Assembly: GCA_000775715.1 (NCBI GenBank)
Contig: JRWQ01000026.1
Location: 26,075 to 90,074 of the forward strand
Length of the DNA stretch: 64,000 bases
Origin: Vibrio tubiashii
GTDB lineage: Bacteria; Pseudomonadota; Gammaproteobacteria; Enterobacterales; Vibrionaceae
Direction: 5' to 3'
Shown: positions 35,024 to 44,812 of the stretch, piece by piece
How the letters are laid out: each line of letters starts with the position of its first letter
Numbering within the stretch: position 1 is the first letter of the stretch
The notes under the pieces: model-generated
Databases searched by the model: none
Told to the model about the DNA's origin: nothing
What the model saw: the letters and a program-made list of their open reading frames with translations, nothing else
Translations under genes and position numbers: made by a program

Positions 35024-35455
35024 CTATTCGGCTTTTTTATCAGCCTGAGGGGCTGGCTGAGTATTTATACTCTCAACAGCGCCCACTGAGTCATTGGCAT
35101 TCGGAGTCGGTTCAACACTTTCGTTGACCTCCTCGGCACTGTTCGTCGGCGTTTCGCTTTTATTAGCATAAGGACGTTGAACATCTTGCGCAGCTTGCTT
35201 GAGCTGTTCAACTGAAGAACGCAGTTCAGGAGATAAATCCTCCATACCCATCTTCTCAGCTTTACGTAGGTTGTCCTGCAGCTCTTGAACCTTTAGCTCG
35301 TGTGAAAGCTCGTCTTTCACACTATTTGCCATATTTTTAGCAGCGCCGATGAATTTAGATACGCTACGAATCGCATGGGGCAAACGCTCAGGACCAAGAA
35401 CCACTAGCCCGACGACAGAGATTAATACCAGTTCCCAAAAACCGATATCAAACAC
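35024..35455 (-). CDS. tatB: Twin-arginine translocase subunit TatB
   Basis: The 143-residue protein has an N-terminal membrane helix MFDIGFWELVLISVVGLVVLGPERLP, the GPERLP hinge, an amphipathic helix, and a long hydrophilic Pro/Ala/Glu-rich tail. It forms the signal-receptor complex with TatC. It starts three bases after tatA. Confidence 0.96.
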   Translation of the reverse strand: MFDIGFWELVLISVVGLVVLGPERLPHAIRSVSKFIGAAKNMANSVKDELSHELKVQELQDNLRKAEKMGMEDLSPELRSSVEQLKQAAQDVQRPYANKSETPTNSAEEVNESVEPTPNANDSVGAVESINTQPAPQADKKAE

Positions 35456-35458
35456 GAT

Positions 35459-35701
35459 CTATGCCTGCTCTTTGTCTTTCTTAGTTTCAGCAGTTGCGTC
35501 TGTTTTTTGCTGCTCTACTGCTTTTGGCTCGAAGTCTGCGTCTTTCTTGTCTTTGTCCGACTCATCTTCGTTCATCGCTTTCTTAAAGCCCTTCACAGCG
35601 CCGCCAAGATCGCCACCAATACCACGTAGCTTCTTAGTACCAAATAGTAGAACGACAATGACAGCAATGATCAGAAGTTGCCAAATACTAATACCACCCA
35701 T
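35459..35701 (-). CDS. tatA: Twin-arginine translocase pore subunit TatA
   Basis: The 80-residue protein starts GGISIWQLLIIAVIVVLLFG, with the FGTKKL hinge and amphipathic helix GIGGDLGGAVKGFKKAM, and a charged tail. It oligomerises to pass folded proteins. GAGGT lies eight bases before the ATG. Confidence 0.97.
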   Translation of the reverse strand: MGGISIWQLLIIAVIVVLLFGTKKLRGIGGDLGGAVKGFKKAMNEDESDKDKKDADFEPKAVEQQKTDATAETKKDKEQA

Positions 35702-35751
35702 TCTTTTTACCTCGGGTCTTATTAAACAAATTTATTTCAAGAGTTTAACGT

Positions 35752-37386
35752 CTATCGACGATAAGCTCGCCAACTAAGCAACCAAAATGTGACCCCACCT
35801 AGGGCGCTAATCATTGAAAGTTGCTCGTATGTGCTGTTGACCAGTATTGCCGAGCATACGACTAATGTGGCACCAACACCAAATAAAAATTTTCCTGTCG
35901 CCTGCTGCCTTTTGCTTGAGCGATAGCCTTGGTAAAGCTGATCCATTCTCTGGTTCATCATTTTACCCTGGCGCAAGCTATCGTAGAGCAGCTCTGGAAG
36001 TTCAGGGAGTTTCTCAGCCCAAAACGGCGCACGGTCTTTAACCGCATTGATGACTGCCTTTGGCCCGACTTGATTCATCATCCACTCTTCTAAGAATGGC
36101 TTGGCGGTTTCCCACAAATCAAGCTGCGGGTACAGTTGGCGACCTAGACCTTCCACGTAAAGCAATGTCTTTTGTAGCAAGACTAACTGCGGCTGAACTT
36201 CCATATGGAAACGACGTGCTGTATTAAACAAGTTCAACAACACGTGACCAAATGAGATTTCACATAGCGGCTTAGCGAATATCGGTTCGCATACAATACG
36301 TATCGCAAACTCAAACTCATCAACGTTGGTTTCACGTGGAACCCAACCTGACTCAACGTGCAATTCCGCTACACGGCGATAGTCACGATTAAAGAAAGCT
36401 AAGAAGTTCTCCGCCAGATAACGCTTATCTTCGCTGTTTAACGTACCCACTATGCCACAGTCTAAACCTATCCAACGTGGGTTCTCAGGGTGCTCCGGCT
36501 CAACAAACACGTTACCCGGGTGCATATCCGCATGAAAGAAACTATCACGAAAAACCTGGGTAAAGAAAACGCTGACACCACGCTCCGCCAACAGCTTCAT
36601 ATTCGTGCCATTGGCCTTCAAACCTTCAATATCAGAAACTTGGATGCCGTATATTCGCTCAGAAACCATGACAGTTTCATTACTAAAGTCAGTAATAACT
36701 TCAGGAACGTATAATTCTTCACTTCCTTCGAAGTTGCGTCTTAACTGTATCGCATTGGCAGCTTCACGACGCAGGTCTAACTCATCTAGCAGTGTTTTTT
36801 CGTACTCACGCACCACCTCAACAGGTTTTAAACGACGTGCTTCAGGAAGTGCTTTGGCGACTATACGAGCCATTCGGTACATCAGTTTTAGATCTGCATC
36901 AATGACCGGGCGAATATCTGGCCTGATGACCTTTAATACCACTTCTTGGTTAGTCGATTTCAGCTTAGCAGTGTGTACTTGGGCAATCGAAGCAGAAGCC
37001 AAAGGCTCAATTTCGAAATCATCAAACCAAGTTTCTAACGGCCCACCAAGTGCTTGCTCCATTTGCTGTTTCGCCAGTTCACCATCGAAAGGAGAAACTT
37101 GGTCTTGAAGTAAGGCCAGCGGATCGGCAATTTGTGGTGGAAAAAGATCACGACGCGTCGACATCATCTGACCAAACTTAATCCATACTGGACCAAGCTC
37201 TTGCAAAGCCAAACGCAGCCTATCACCCAGCGGTTTTTCTGGATGCTTATTTTTAATCCAAAATAGACATTTTATTGCCAGTAAAGGTGCTTTGGTCAGT
37301 TGATGAGTCGGTAGCAGTTCATCGAGCCCATACTCTAGTTGGACTCGAACAATGTGGTATAAACGACGCAGCTCAGTTGGGGTCAT
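35752..37386 (-). CDS. ubiB: Ubiquinone biosynthesis ATPase/kinase-like protein UbiB
   Basis: The 544-residue ABC1/ADCK-family protein has the KxGQ motif (WIKFGQMMSTRRDLFP), the Ala-rich loop in place of a P-loop (ASASIAQVHTAKL), ExD (ELDLRREAAN) and catalytic HADMHPGNVFV and GLDCGIVG. There are two hydrophobic segments at the C-terminus (about 500-540). It is needed for ubiquinone synthesis, probably supplying lipid precursors by ATP use. Its start overlaps the ubiJ stop by four bases. Confidence 0.96.
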   Translation of the reverse strand: MTPTELRRLYHIVRVQLEYGLDELLPTHQLTKAPLLAIKCLFWIKNKHPEKPLGDRLRLALQELGPVWIKFGQMMSTRRDLFPPQIADPLALLQDQVSPFDGELAKQQMEQALGGPLETWFDDFEIEPLASASIAQVHTAKLKSTNQEVVLKVIRPDIRPVIDADLKLMYRMARIVAKALPEARRLKPVEVVREYEKTLLDELDLRREAANAIQLRRNFEGSEELYVPEVITDFSNETVMVSERIYGIQVSDIEGLKANGTNMKLLAERGVSVFFTQVFRDSFFHADMHPGNVFVEPEHPENPRWIGLDCGIVGTLNSEDKRYLAENFLAFFNRDYRRVAELHVESGWVPRETNVDEFEFAIRIVCEPIFAKPLCEISFGHVLLNLFNTARRFHMEVQPQLVLLQKTLLYVEGLGRQLYPQLDLWETAKPFLEEWMMNQVGPKAVINAVKDRAPFWAEKLPELPELLYDSLRQGKMMNQRMDQLYQGYRSSKRQQATGKFLFGVGATLVVCSAILVNSTYEQLSMISALGGVTFWLLSWRAYRR

Positions 37387-37988
37387 GCACGCTCCAACAA
37401 TTTATTCAGCTTAGCTTCAACACGCGCTGCATGGCTCTTTACATCGTCAACTTGATCGCAGAAATAAGCCACTTCCAAAGGCGCTGGCGCGATTCGCCAC
37501 TCTTCAGTCAGCACTTGAGCTAGGTGGTTTTGGTGTTTGGTCACCTGTGATTTAAGGAATTGACCAACACTGCTTGCTCCTTGCACAACGGTGTGCGCAA
37601 CGACATCGCCAGTCACGCGCGATAACCACTCTTCAATATCCGGCTTACAATCTGTCATCAACTGAGAGAATTTTTGCGCCAGTTGGATATCCCCTTCCAG
37701 CACTAACTTATCTTGCTTAATCAGCTTGGTAATGTTCGATTGGTCACGCAGCTCTGGCAGTACCGACAAGTGAAGCGACAAGTAACAATCCGGCTCACCT
37801 TCATAGTGAGCCAAAACATCAATTTGCTGACTAAAGATAAAAGTTAGGGTTTTATCTAACTCTTTAAGGTGGACTTGAATCACCTTCCCTTTAAGGCGAG
37901 CGAGACGACGACCCAACTCTGGATCATCGTTAATCAAGGTATTGAGTGAGGTTTCAATGACCGCAGTAACAAGAGGCTCAAATGGCAT
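37383..37988 (-). CDS. ubiJ: Ubiquinone biosynthesis accessory factor UbiJ
   Basis: The 201-residue protein has an N-terminal SCP2 lipid-binding domain (about 15-110) and a C-terminal helical segment (about 140-200, RVEAKLNKLLERA). With UbiK it scaffolds the UbiE-I-F-G-H complex and binds lipid intermediates. It sits between ubiE and ubiB, the conserved order. Confidence 0.94.
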   Translation of the reverse strand: MPFEPLVTAVIETSLNTLINDDPELGRRLARLKGKVIQVHLKELDKTLTFIFSQQIDVLAHYEGEPDCYLSLHLSVLPELRDQSNITKLIKQDKLVLEGDIQLAQKFSQLMTDCKPDIEEWLSRVTGDVVAHTVVQGASSVGQFLKSQVTKHQNHLAQVLTEEWRIAPAPLEVAYFCDQVDDVKSHAARVEAKLNKLLERA

Positions 37989-37999
37989 AACGACCTACC

Positions 38000-38782
38000 C
38001 TAGAACTTATAACCACGGTGAAGCGCAACGATACCACCGGTTAGATTGTAGTAGCTAGTCTGCTCAAAACCTGCCTCATCCATCATGCCCTTAAGCGTCT
38101 CTTGGTTCGGGTGCATACGAATAGATTCAGCAAGGTAGCGATAACTCTCTGCATCGTTTGCGACAAGCTCGCCCATTTTTGGTAATAGGTGGAACGAGTA
38201 GGTATCGTAGATTTTTGATAACGGCTCTAGGATTGGTTTTGAAAATTCAAGAACCAACAAGCGACCACCAGGCTTAAGCACACGATACATAGAACGTAGC
38301 GCTTTATCTTTGTCAGTTACGTTACGTAAACAGAAGCTAATGGTAATCGCGTCGAAATAATCGTCAGGGAAGGGCAACTCTTCTGCGTTAGCTTGAACAT
38401 AGTGAACATTACCAACGATGCCGTTATCACGCAGCTTATCGCGGCCAACATTGAGCATAGAGTTGTTAATATCCGCTAAGATAACGTGCCCTTTCTCACC
38501 AACAATACGTGAGAACTTAGCGGTTAAGTCTCCTGTACCACCACCAAGGTCTAGCACGCGCTGACCCGGACGAACACCACTACAGTCGATCGTGAAACGC
38601 TTCCATAAGCGATGAATACCGCCGGACATTAAGTCATTCATAATGTCGTATTTCGCTGCTACAGAGTGGAAAACCTGAGCAACTTTAGCCACTTTTTCGT
38701 CTTTGGCTACGGTAGTGAAACCAAAGTGAGTGGTTTCATTTGATTCTAAAGCTGTATTCGATTGCACGCTTGTATCCGTCAT
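38000..38782 (-). CDS. ubiE: Ubiquinone/menaquinone C-methyltransferase UbiE
   Basis: The 260-residue class I methyltransferase has motif I VLDLGGGTGDLT, motif II VILADINNSML and motif III LPFPDDYFDAITISFCLRNVTD, distinctive of UbiE/MenG, and ends VALHRGYKF. It methylates both the ubiquinone and menaquinone rings. The ATG at 38782 follows AGAGGA by eight bases; the frame to 38806 is longer by eight residues and would cover that site. A 25-residue N-terminal stretch is slightly longer than in E. coli. Confidence 0.96.
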   Translation of the reverse strand: MTDTSVQSNTALESNETTHFGFTTVAKDEKVAKVAQVFHSVAAKYDIMNDLMSGGIHRLWKRFTIDCSGVRPGQRVLDLGGGTGDLTAKFSRIVGEKGHVILADINNSMLNVGRDKLRDNGIVGNVHYVQANAEELPFPDDYFDAITISFCLRNVTDKDKALRSMYRVLKPGGRLLVLEFSKPILEPLSKIYDTYSFHLLPKMGELVANDAESYRYLAESIRMHPNQETLKGMMDEAGFEQTSYYNLTGGIVALHRGYKF

Positions 38783-38839
38783 TGATGATTCCTCTTCGAG
38801 CAGCACTGCTAATTGACACGACCTCAGTACTGCGGGCGA

Positions 38840-40390
38840 TTAGTTTACTTTATCCTCATGCGGATGTCTTTCGACGATAGGCTCATTTTTATCCACGACA
38901 CTGTTTTCTGTGAGATTATCGTGCTGAGCAAGCTGAACGAGATCAGCAGAAATCGTTCGTTTAACCTCTACACCAAGTTGCTTAAAGCTCTCAGCTTGTC
39001 GAATAACATTACCTCGGCCAGTCGCCAATTTATTCATTGCCCCTTGATAATTCTGGTTGGCTTTGTCTAACGCCCCGCCCAAGCTTTCCATATCATCAAT
39101 AAACAAACGCAGTTTGTCGTACAACTTACTTGCACGTTCAGCAATGAGCTGTGCATTTTGATTTTGTCGCTCATTGCGCCACAGGTTATCTATTGTACGC
39201 AGTGCCACCAGCAAGGTTGTCGGGCTTACCAAGATAATATTTTGCTCCATCGCATCTTTCACTAAGCTAGGGTCAGCTTGAATCGCAACTTGAAATGCAG
39301 GCTCTACAGGGATAAACATCAACACATAGTCAAGGCTTTGGATACCCTTAAGTTGGTGATAATCCTTTTGGGAAAGCCCTTTAATATGAGCACGAAGCGC
39401 AAGTAAGTGGTCACTTAGTGCACGCTCTCTGTCGCTATCTGTCTCCGCATTGAAGTATCTTTCATAAGCCACTAGCGCCATTTTAGAATCGACGACAACC
39501 TGTTTATCTTGTGGTAAGTGAACAATCACATCGGGTTGAAAACGCTTACCCGCCTCATTTTGTAGATTCACTTGAGTTTGATACTCGTGCCCTTCACGCA
39601 AACCGGACTCTGCTAGCACACGAGCCAGAACAACCTCGCCCCAGTTGCCTTGCTGCTTGTTATCACCTTTCAGCGCTTGGGTAAGGTTGAGCGCTTCTTT
39701 AGTCATCTGTTCATTGAGGCGTTGAAGGTTCTTCAACTCATGGACTAGGGTGTGACGCTCTTTGGCTTCTTGGTTAAAGCTGTCGTTGACTTGTTTTTTA
39801 AATCCTTCAAGTTGCTCTTTGAGTGGAGAGAGCAAGCCATCTAAGCTCTGGCGGTTCTGCTGATCCACTTTTGCAGTCTTTGCTTCAAACAGTTGGTTAG
39901 CAAGCTGCTCAAACTGCTGTTTTAGTCGCTCTTCCGCTTGCTCTAGCAGTCGTAGTTTCTCTTGGTTAGCTTGTGTCTGTTGCTCATGGCGAGCTTGCTG
40001 TTCACGTAACTCGGCTTCTAACTGGGACTTTTGCTCGCGCACTAAGTTAAGGTCATCAGCGTATTGCTGGCGTTCCTGCTTAACCGCATCAAAGTAGCGT
40101 AGCTTCTCAAGCACCGCCATTAGCTTACCGTGAGATTGTTTCAACTCGTACGCCGCTTTATCACGCTCAGTGTCGAGCTCATCCAATTCAAGCTGTGCGT
40201 CACTTAGTTCCTTTTGCAACTGAGCAATTTGGCTGTTTGCCAGCTGTCGATTTGACTCTAGCTGCTGCTGCAACAATTGATTGTCGAAACGCATCTTTTG
40301 TTTAACCCACCACCCTACGGCGAAACCACTGGTTACCACTCCAGCGAGACCGCTAATTAACATATCTTGATGGTCGAGAATCCACTGCAT
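38840..40390 (-). CDS. rmuC: DNA recombination protein RmuC
   Basis: The 516-residue protein has one N-terminal membrane segment (about 10-30), a long coiled coil (about 35-200), and the RmuC nuclease-like domain (about 220-450: GNWGEVVLARVLAESGLREGHEYQTQ, PDVIVHLPQDKQVVVDSKMALVAYERY). RmuC limits inversions at short repeats. It heads the rmuC-ubiE-ubiJ-ubiB-tatABC string. Confidence 0.95.
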   Translation of the reverse strand: MQWILDHQDMLISGLAGVVTSGFAVGWWVKQKMRFDNQLLQQQLESNRQLANSQIAQLQKELSDAQLELDELDTERDKAAYELKQSHGKLMAVLEKLRYFDAVKQERQQYADDLNLVREQKSQLEAELREQQARHEQQTQANQEKLRLLEQAEERLKQQFEQLANQLFEAKTAKVDQQNRQSLDGLLSPLKEQLEGFKKQVNDSFNQEAKERHTLVHELKNLQRLNEQMTKEALNLTQALKGDNKQQGNWGEVVLARVLAESGLREGHEYQTQVNLQNEAGKRFQPDVIVHLPQDKQVVVDSKMALVAYERYFNAETDSDRERALSDHLLALRAHIKGLSQKDYHQLKGIQSLDYVLMFIPVEPAFQVAIQADPSLVKDAMEQNIILVSPTTLLVALRTIDNLWRNERQNQNAQLIAERASKLYDKLRLFIDDMESLGGALDKANQNYQGAMNKLATGRGNVIRQAESFKQLGVEVKRTISADLVQLAQHDNLTENSVVDKNEPIVERHPHEDKVN

Positions 40391-40542
40391 AATAAAGATT
40401 TAACTGTTGAGAACGAGATACTTTCCATGGTATTTGAGCACTGGATAAATGTCCAGTTTGTCGGTTAGATCTCGAGCGGATAGACTAGGCGAATTATTTT
40501 CGTACGCTAACCTGTTACTCGGTTGTTTTGTTAAGGAAGATC

Positions 40543-41448
40543 ATGAACGAGCGTCGTGCTTTAAGTTTAGGTTTATCTGCGGTCCTTCTCTGGTCTACCG
40601 TGGCCACTGCATTCAAACTCACTCTAGCAGAGTTTTCTCCCATTCAAATGCTAACCGTTGCCAGTATTGTCTCTGCAATCGCGTTGATTGCTATCAGTGC
40701 ATACCAGGGAAAGCTACGCTTACTGCCTAGTACATTCCTATCGAACCCCTGGTATTACCTGCTTTTAGGACTAATTAATCCTCTCGCCTACTACGTAGTG
40801 TTGTTCAAAGCCTATGAACTACTTCCCGCCTCACAGGCACAGGCTATCAACTATAGCTGGGCGATCACATTGACCTTAATGGCAGCACTGTTTCTGGGCC
40901 AAACCATCCGTAAACAGGATTGGATAGCCTGTACGTTCAGCTACATAGGCGTAATAGTTATCGCCACCAAGGGCAATATCCTTGGCCTGAACTTTGAGAG
41001 CCCCCTCGGTGTTGGCCTAGCGCTATTTTCTACTCTACTGTGGGCAAGCTATTGGATTCTGAACACTAAGAACAAAGCAGATCCAATTGTGGGCGTCTTG
41101 TTAGGCTTTTTAGTGGCAATCCCTTTTGCAATTGGGCTAACCCTGTATGAAGATGTTGGGTTTAGCCAAATTACAGCCAAAGGTTGGCTAGCTGTATGCT
41201 ATGTGGGGTTATTCGAAATGGGAATTACCTTTGTGTTGTGGCTCAGCGCATTAAAACTGACGCAAAACACCTCTCGGCTGAGTAACCTCATTTTTGCCTC
41301 ACCTTTTATTTCACTAATGCTGCTCGCAACCATTATTGGCGAAGATATTCACCCATCAACACTAGTAGGCTTAGTGCTAATCATTACAGGTCTGATTATT
41401 CAACAAATTAAATTTGGCAAGAAAGGCCACACTAAACAGGCGGCATAG
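40543..41448 (+). CDS. EamA-family (DMT) transporter
   Basis: The 301-residue membrane protein has ten predicted segments in two EamA halves (start NERRALSLGLSAVLLWSTVATAFKLTL). This is the topology of drug/metabolite exporters such as RhtA or YdcZ-type carriers; the substrate is not predictable. An AAGGAAG site lies just before the ATG at 40543, so the five-codon extension to 40528 is rejected. It is convergent with the HDOD gene 15 bases away, with no terminator seen between. Confidence 0.85.
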   Translation: MNERRALSLGLSAVLLWSTVATAFKLTLAEFSPIQMLTVASIVSAIALIAISAYQGKLRLLPSTFLSNPWYYLLLGLINPLAYYVVLFKAYELLPASQAQAINYSWAITLTLMAALFLGQTIRKQDWIACTFSYIGVIVIATKGNILGLNFESPLGVGLALFSTLLWASYWILNTKNKADPIVGVLLGFLVAIPFAIGLTLYEDVGFSQITAKGWLAVCYVGLFEMGITFVLWLSALKLTQNTSRLSNLIFASPFISLMLLATIIGEDIHPSTLVGLVLIITGLIIQQIKFGKKGHTKQAA

Positions 41449-41463
41449 TGAGACTTTACTCAC

Positions 41464-42288
41464 CTAAAAGAGTTGATAAGCAAGCTCGCTACCTTGACCA
41501 CGCACTTCATCGATCATTGTGGCCAAAACTGGCGATACATCTAGAGCTCTTGCTGCCTTACTGTGCTGGAGATAGTTCTGCTTTTCGCTATCTTCTAACA
41601 TCATATCCCAGCGTTGATGGGCATCTCGCGCCAAGTACATTAAACAAGCTAAGCGCTTTGATTCAACCGCTTTAGCCGGGTGATTAACATTGGCGATAGC
41701 GTCTACTAGCTCTGTTGGAAATTTCCAACTCTCAGCCAATACTGCACCTAACTCTTGCGCATCGACACCCAACACCTCTTTTTGCACTTGAGCAGCGTTT
41801 TCACCACTGGCGACCCGCTGGCTAATAGCGACCGCTTTCTCCGGCTCTAAGGTATGAATCATCAGCTCACCGATATTGTGTAAAATACCCGTGGTAAAGG
41901 CTTCATTTGGATCGAGTTTAATGTCCTTAGCAATCGTACTTGCAATCGTCGCAACCTCAAACGTCGTTGCCCAGTAGTCCTTAATATTGAGCGTTTCGAT
42001 TTTAGGAAAGGTGGAAGCCAATATCGATGAGGAGATCAAGTTGCGTATCGCGCCAATGCCAATTCGTACAATGGCATCATTGATGTTCACTACCCCTTTG
42101 ACTCCACCAAACTGTGCCGAGTTTGCCATCCTCAATACTCGAGCGAGCAACACCTGATCCATTGCCATCTTGTGAGCTAACTCGCCAAAATCAATAGAGT
42201 CGCGATTAACCATCTCTAGCAACTCTTGCAAGACACTTTCGATGCGTGGCAATTCATTGATGCGAGAGATCAGTGCTTCTTGGCTCAT
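41464..42288 (-). CDS. HDOD-domain signalling protein
   Basis: The 274-residue protein is almost entirely an HDOD domain (about 10-210: LPRIESVLQELLEMVNRDSIDFGELAHKMAMDQVLLARVLRMANSAQFGG). HDOD proteins resemble HD phosphohydrolases but often lack the metal ligands; here the HD position reads HNIGELMIH, with one His retained. They serve as regulators in two-component and cyclic-di-GMP circuits. AAGGAG lies nine bases before the ATG. The partner is unknown. Confidence 0.85.
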   Translation of the reverse strand: MSQEALISRINELPRIESVLQELLEMVNRDSIDFGELAHKMAMDQVLLARVLRMANSAQFGGVKGVVNINDAIVRIGIGAIRNLISSSILASTFPKIETLNIKDYWATTFEVATIASTIAKDIKLDPNEAFTTGILHNIGELMIHTLEPEKAVAISQRVASGENAAQVQKEVLGVDAQELGAVLAESWKFPTELVDAIANVNHPAKAVESKRLACLMYLARDAHQRWDMMLEDSEKQNYLQHSKAARALDVSPVLATMIDEVRGQGSELAYQLF

Positions 42289-42436
42289 AGCGATGACTCC
42301 TTAGTACCTTTAATCTTTTTATAGATTAAGTGTAGTACTAATGCATGAAATACAATTAGAAATCATCCACAAACAGAGATAGTAACACCTAGGGAAATAG
42401 TACTTACTACTCGCCAATACTGACAAAGGCTACGAG

Positions 42437-43630
42437 TTACACCCACTGACCAGCAACAAAACCAGAACTCCAGCACCACTGGAAGTTATACCCACCAAGC
42501 CAACCTGTAACATCCATAACTTCACCAACAAAGTACAAGCCTGAAACCTGCTTACACTCCATGGTTTTTGACGATAGATGATTAGTATCAACACCGCCCA
42601 ATGTCACTTCCGCCGTTCGGTATCCTTCCGTGCCATTAGGCGCAATTTGCCAATTCTCAAGTTGTTTTGTGATGGCTTGTAATTGTTTAGGGCCAAATTG
42701 TTTAAGCGGTTTATCTGCAAAGATATTACGTTCGACTAGCACTTCTACAAGACGCTTGGGCAACACCTTAGCGAGCGTGTTCTTAAGGCTTTGATTTGGA
42801 TGTTTCTCTAGTGAACGCTGCAGTAGTTCATCAACATCCACCTCTGGAACTAGGTTGATTGTGACTTTCTGTCCGGCTTTCCAGAACGATGAAATTTGCA
42901 GCACTGAAGGGCCAGAGAGGCCACGATGAGTAAAGAGTAAAGCCTCTTTAAACACTGTACCATCTTGAGCAGTAATTTCAGCTGGGATAGCGATGCCTGA
43001 CAGTTCAGCCAATGCCTCTTTATCCTCTTTATGCAGAGTAAACGGCACTAAACCTGCGGTTGTTGGTATAACACTTAAACCGAACTGCTCCGCAATTTTA
43101 TAACCAAACGGCGTAGCACCAAGCTTCGGCATTGAAAGTCCACCCGTCGCCACTACCAGTGACTCACATTTGATCACACTAGTGTTGGCGTATAACTCAA
43201 ATCCAGTCGCGGTTTTCTCAATATGATGCACATCTTGCTGATAACGTTGTGTCACGCTTGGTAAGTCACACTCAGCAAGGAGCATTTTTACGATGCTCTT
43301 TGAGTCATAATCACCAACACAAAACAACTGGCCGTGATCGCGCTCTTCGAACTCAATGCCATGCTTACTAACCATGGAGATAAAGTCCCAGTTAGTGTAC
43401 TGAGATAAAGCAGACTTAACGAAGTGTGGGTTTTGGCACAAGTAGTTATTTGCTGACACATCATAGTTGGTGAAGTTACAACGACCGCCACCAGCAATGA
43501 GGATTTTACGTCCTGGCTTTTTGGCATGATCAAGAACCAAAACTTTGCGACCACGTTTACCCGCTTCCGCTGCGCACATCAGTCCTGCGGCACCCGCACC
43601 AATAATGACGACATCAAACTTTTCAGTCAT
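42437..43630 (-). CDS. HI0933/YhiN-family flavoprotein
   Basis: The 397-residue protein has an N-terminal FAD dinucleotide motif VVIIGAGAAGLMCAAEAGKRG, the family string KKPGRKILIAGGGRCNFTN, and the C-terminal FAD-binding GLYFVGEVMDVTGWLGGYNFQWCWSSG. Members are called NAD(P)/FAD-dependent oxidoreductases; the true reaction is not established. It stands alone with the uspB terminator upstream. Confidence 0.88.
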   Translation of the reverse strand: MTEKFDVVIIGAGAAGLMCAAEAGKRGRKVLVLDHAKKPGRKILIAGGGRCNFTNYDVSANNYLCQNPHFVKSALSQYTNWDFISMVSKHGIEFEERDHGQLFCVGDYDSKSIVKMLLAECDLPSVTQRYQQDVHHIEKTATGFELYANTSVIKCESLVVATGGLSMPKLGATPFGYKIAEQFGLSVIPTTAGLVPFTLHKEDKEALAELSGIAIPAEITAQDGTVFKEALLFTHRGLSGPSVLQISSFWKAGQKVTINLVPEVDVDELLQRSLEKHPNQSLKNTLAKVLPKRLVEVLVERNIFADKPLKQFGPKQLQAITKQLENWQIAPNGTEGYRTAEVTLGGVDTNHLSSKTMECKQVSGLYFVGEVMDVTGWLGGYNFQWCWSSGFVAGQWV

Positions 43631-43654
43631 GAAAAACTACTCTTAAAAACCAAT

Positions 43655-43683
43655 AAAAAAGGATGTGCGTGATGCACATCCTT
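43655..43683 (-). terminator. Terminator of uspB
   Basis: On the minus strand AAGGATGTGCATCACGCACATCCTT is a palindrome with a T6 tail, about 50 bases after the uspB stop. Confidence 0.88.
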
Positions 43684-43733
43684 AGCAATTTGCGCGGCCA
43701 TTTTAACGCTATTTAGGGCTGATGCCAATTGAC

Positions 43734-44057
43734 CTACAGTATCAACGCTGCCAACAAGGTGACCGCTAGTAGAGAGGTAGAGAGAATAAACAGCTCACGA
43801 ACTCTGTCACACTTACCAGTAAACACTTCATCATGATGATGGTGATACTCTTTACTTTTAATGTAATGGAACAAGCGTACTTGTTTGGTGACGTTACCGT
43901 GGGTAGTAAAGAAGCCATTACCATCGACTTGTTGGTATAGCAATGGGTGGGCCTCACGCATGATGTATATCAGAGAGCGTAGCGCAGTTAGGTAACGGGC
44001 CATATTCACCAGCGTCACCATCATTAGTACGAATAGAACTGTATCAGCATTGATCAT
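43734..44057 (-). CDS. uspB: Universal stress protein B
   Basis: The 107-residue protein has an N-terminal membrane segment and a C-terminal one (LFILSTSLLAVTLLAALIL). The middle LVNMARYLTALRSLIY...HPLLYQQVDGNGFFTTHGNVTKQVRLF matches E. coli UspB closely. It is induced in stationary phase in E. coli and aids ethanol tolerance. As in E. coli it lies near uspA, here separated by the ferritin gene. GGAGG precedes the ATG. Confidence 0.93.
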   Translation of the reverse strand: MINADTVLFVLMMVTLVNMARYLTALRSLIYIMREAHPLLYQQVDGNGFFTTHGNVTKQVRLFHYIKSKEYHHHHDEVFTGKCDRVRELFILSTSLLAVTLLAALIL

Positions 44058-44128
44058 CTTTTCCTCCCTACATCTTCTAGAATGCCCAGAGAAAAAGACG
44101 ATCTGCTTAGAGTGTCTTAAACTGAATA

Positions 44129-44656
44129 TTATTCAGCTGGGGCATCCATAATTGAAGACGAACCTTCTTTTGCCAAAGCTGCTAGATCTTTATCGATAAA
44201 GAACAATGCTTTACCATCTTCACCAACTAGGTCTAGCTTATCTAAGATCCCTTTAAATAACTTCTCTTCCTCGTGCTGTTCGGCAACGTACCACTGTAAG
44301 AAGTTGAACGTAGAATAGTCTTGAGATGTAAACGCTACATGTGCAAGCTTATTGATTTTTTCCGTAATCATTTGCTCATGTTCGAACGTTTCACGGAACA
44401 CATCACCTAGACTATTAAACTCGTGCTTTGGTGCTTCAATAGCGCCCAAAATAGGCATTGCACCTGTCTCACTCACATAAGTGAAAAGACGCTGCATATG
44501 CTCCATTTCTTCTACGGCATGAGCACGTAAAAATTCCGCGGCACCTTCAAATCCTTTGTCTTCACACCAAGCACTCATTTGTAAGTATAGATTGGATGAG
44601 AAAAATTCGAGATTAATTTGCTCATTCAATTGTTCAACCATTGCTTGAGATAGCAT
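44129..44656 (-). CDS. ftnA: Bacterial non-haem ferritin
   Basis: The 175-residue four-helix protein stores iron as a 24-mer. Ferroxidase residues fit E17 (INLEFFSSNLYLQM), E50 and H53 (VEEMEHM), E94 and E130-type positions (AEQHEEEKL). No haem-binding methionine of bacterioferritin is apparent. AGGAG precedes the ATG. Its expression is often controlled by Fur and RyhB; a ryhB gene lies 12.5 kb away. Confidence 0.95.
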   Translation of the reverse strand: MLSQAMVEQLNEQINLEFFSSNLYLQMSAWCEDKGFEGAAEFLRAHAVEEMEHMQRLFTYVSETGAMPILGAIEAPKHEFNSLGDVFRETFEHEQMITEKINKLAHVAFTSQDYSTFNFLQWYVAEQHEEEKLFKGILDKLDLVGEDGKALFFIDKDLAALAKEGSSSIMDAPAE

Positions 44657-44812
44657 CTACCACTCCTACTAAGTCTCTGAACTTAAATTAACTATGTCCT
44701 GTTCATTACCATAACACTTTGTTTACCAAATGTGGATCTGAGATCGCATCAGCAAAATTTATTGGTTCAAGGTGCTAATCTTTACTTAGACCCTTAACAA
44801 GGAGATAGCATT

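Noticed and set aside
35349..35777. 142-codon plus-strand frame opposite tatA/tatB
   Set aside because: Antisense shadow of tatA and tatB, with no start signal.
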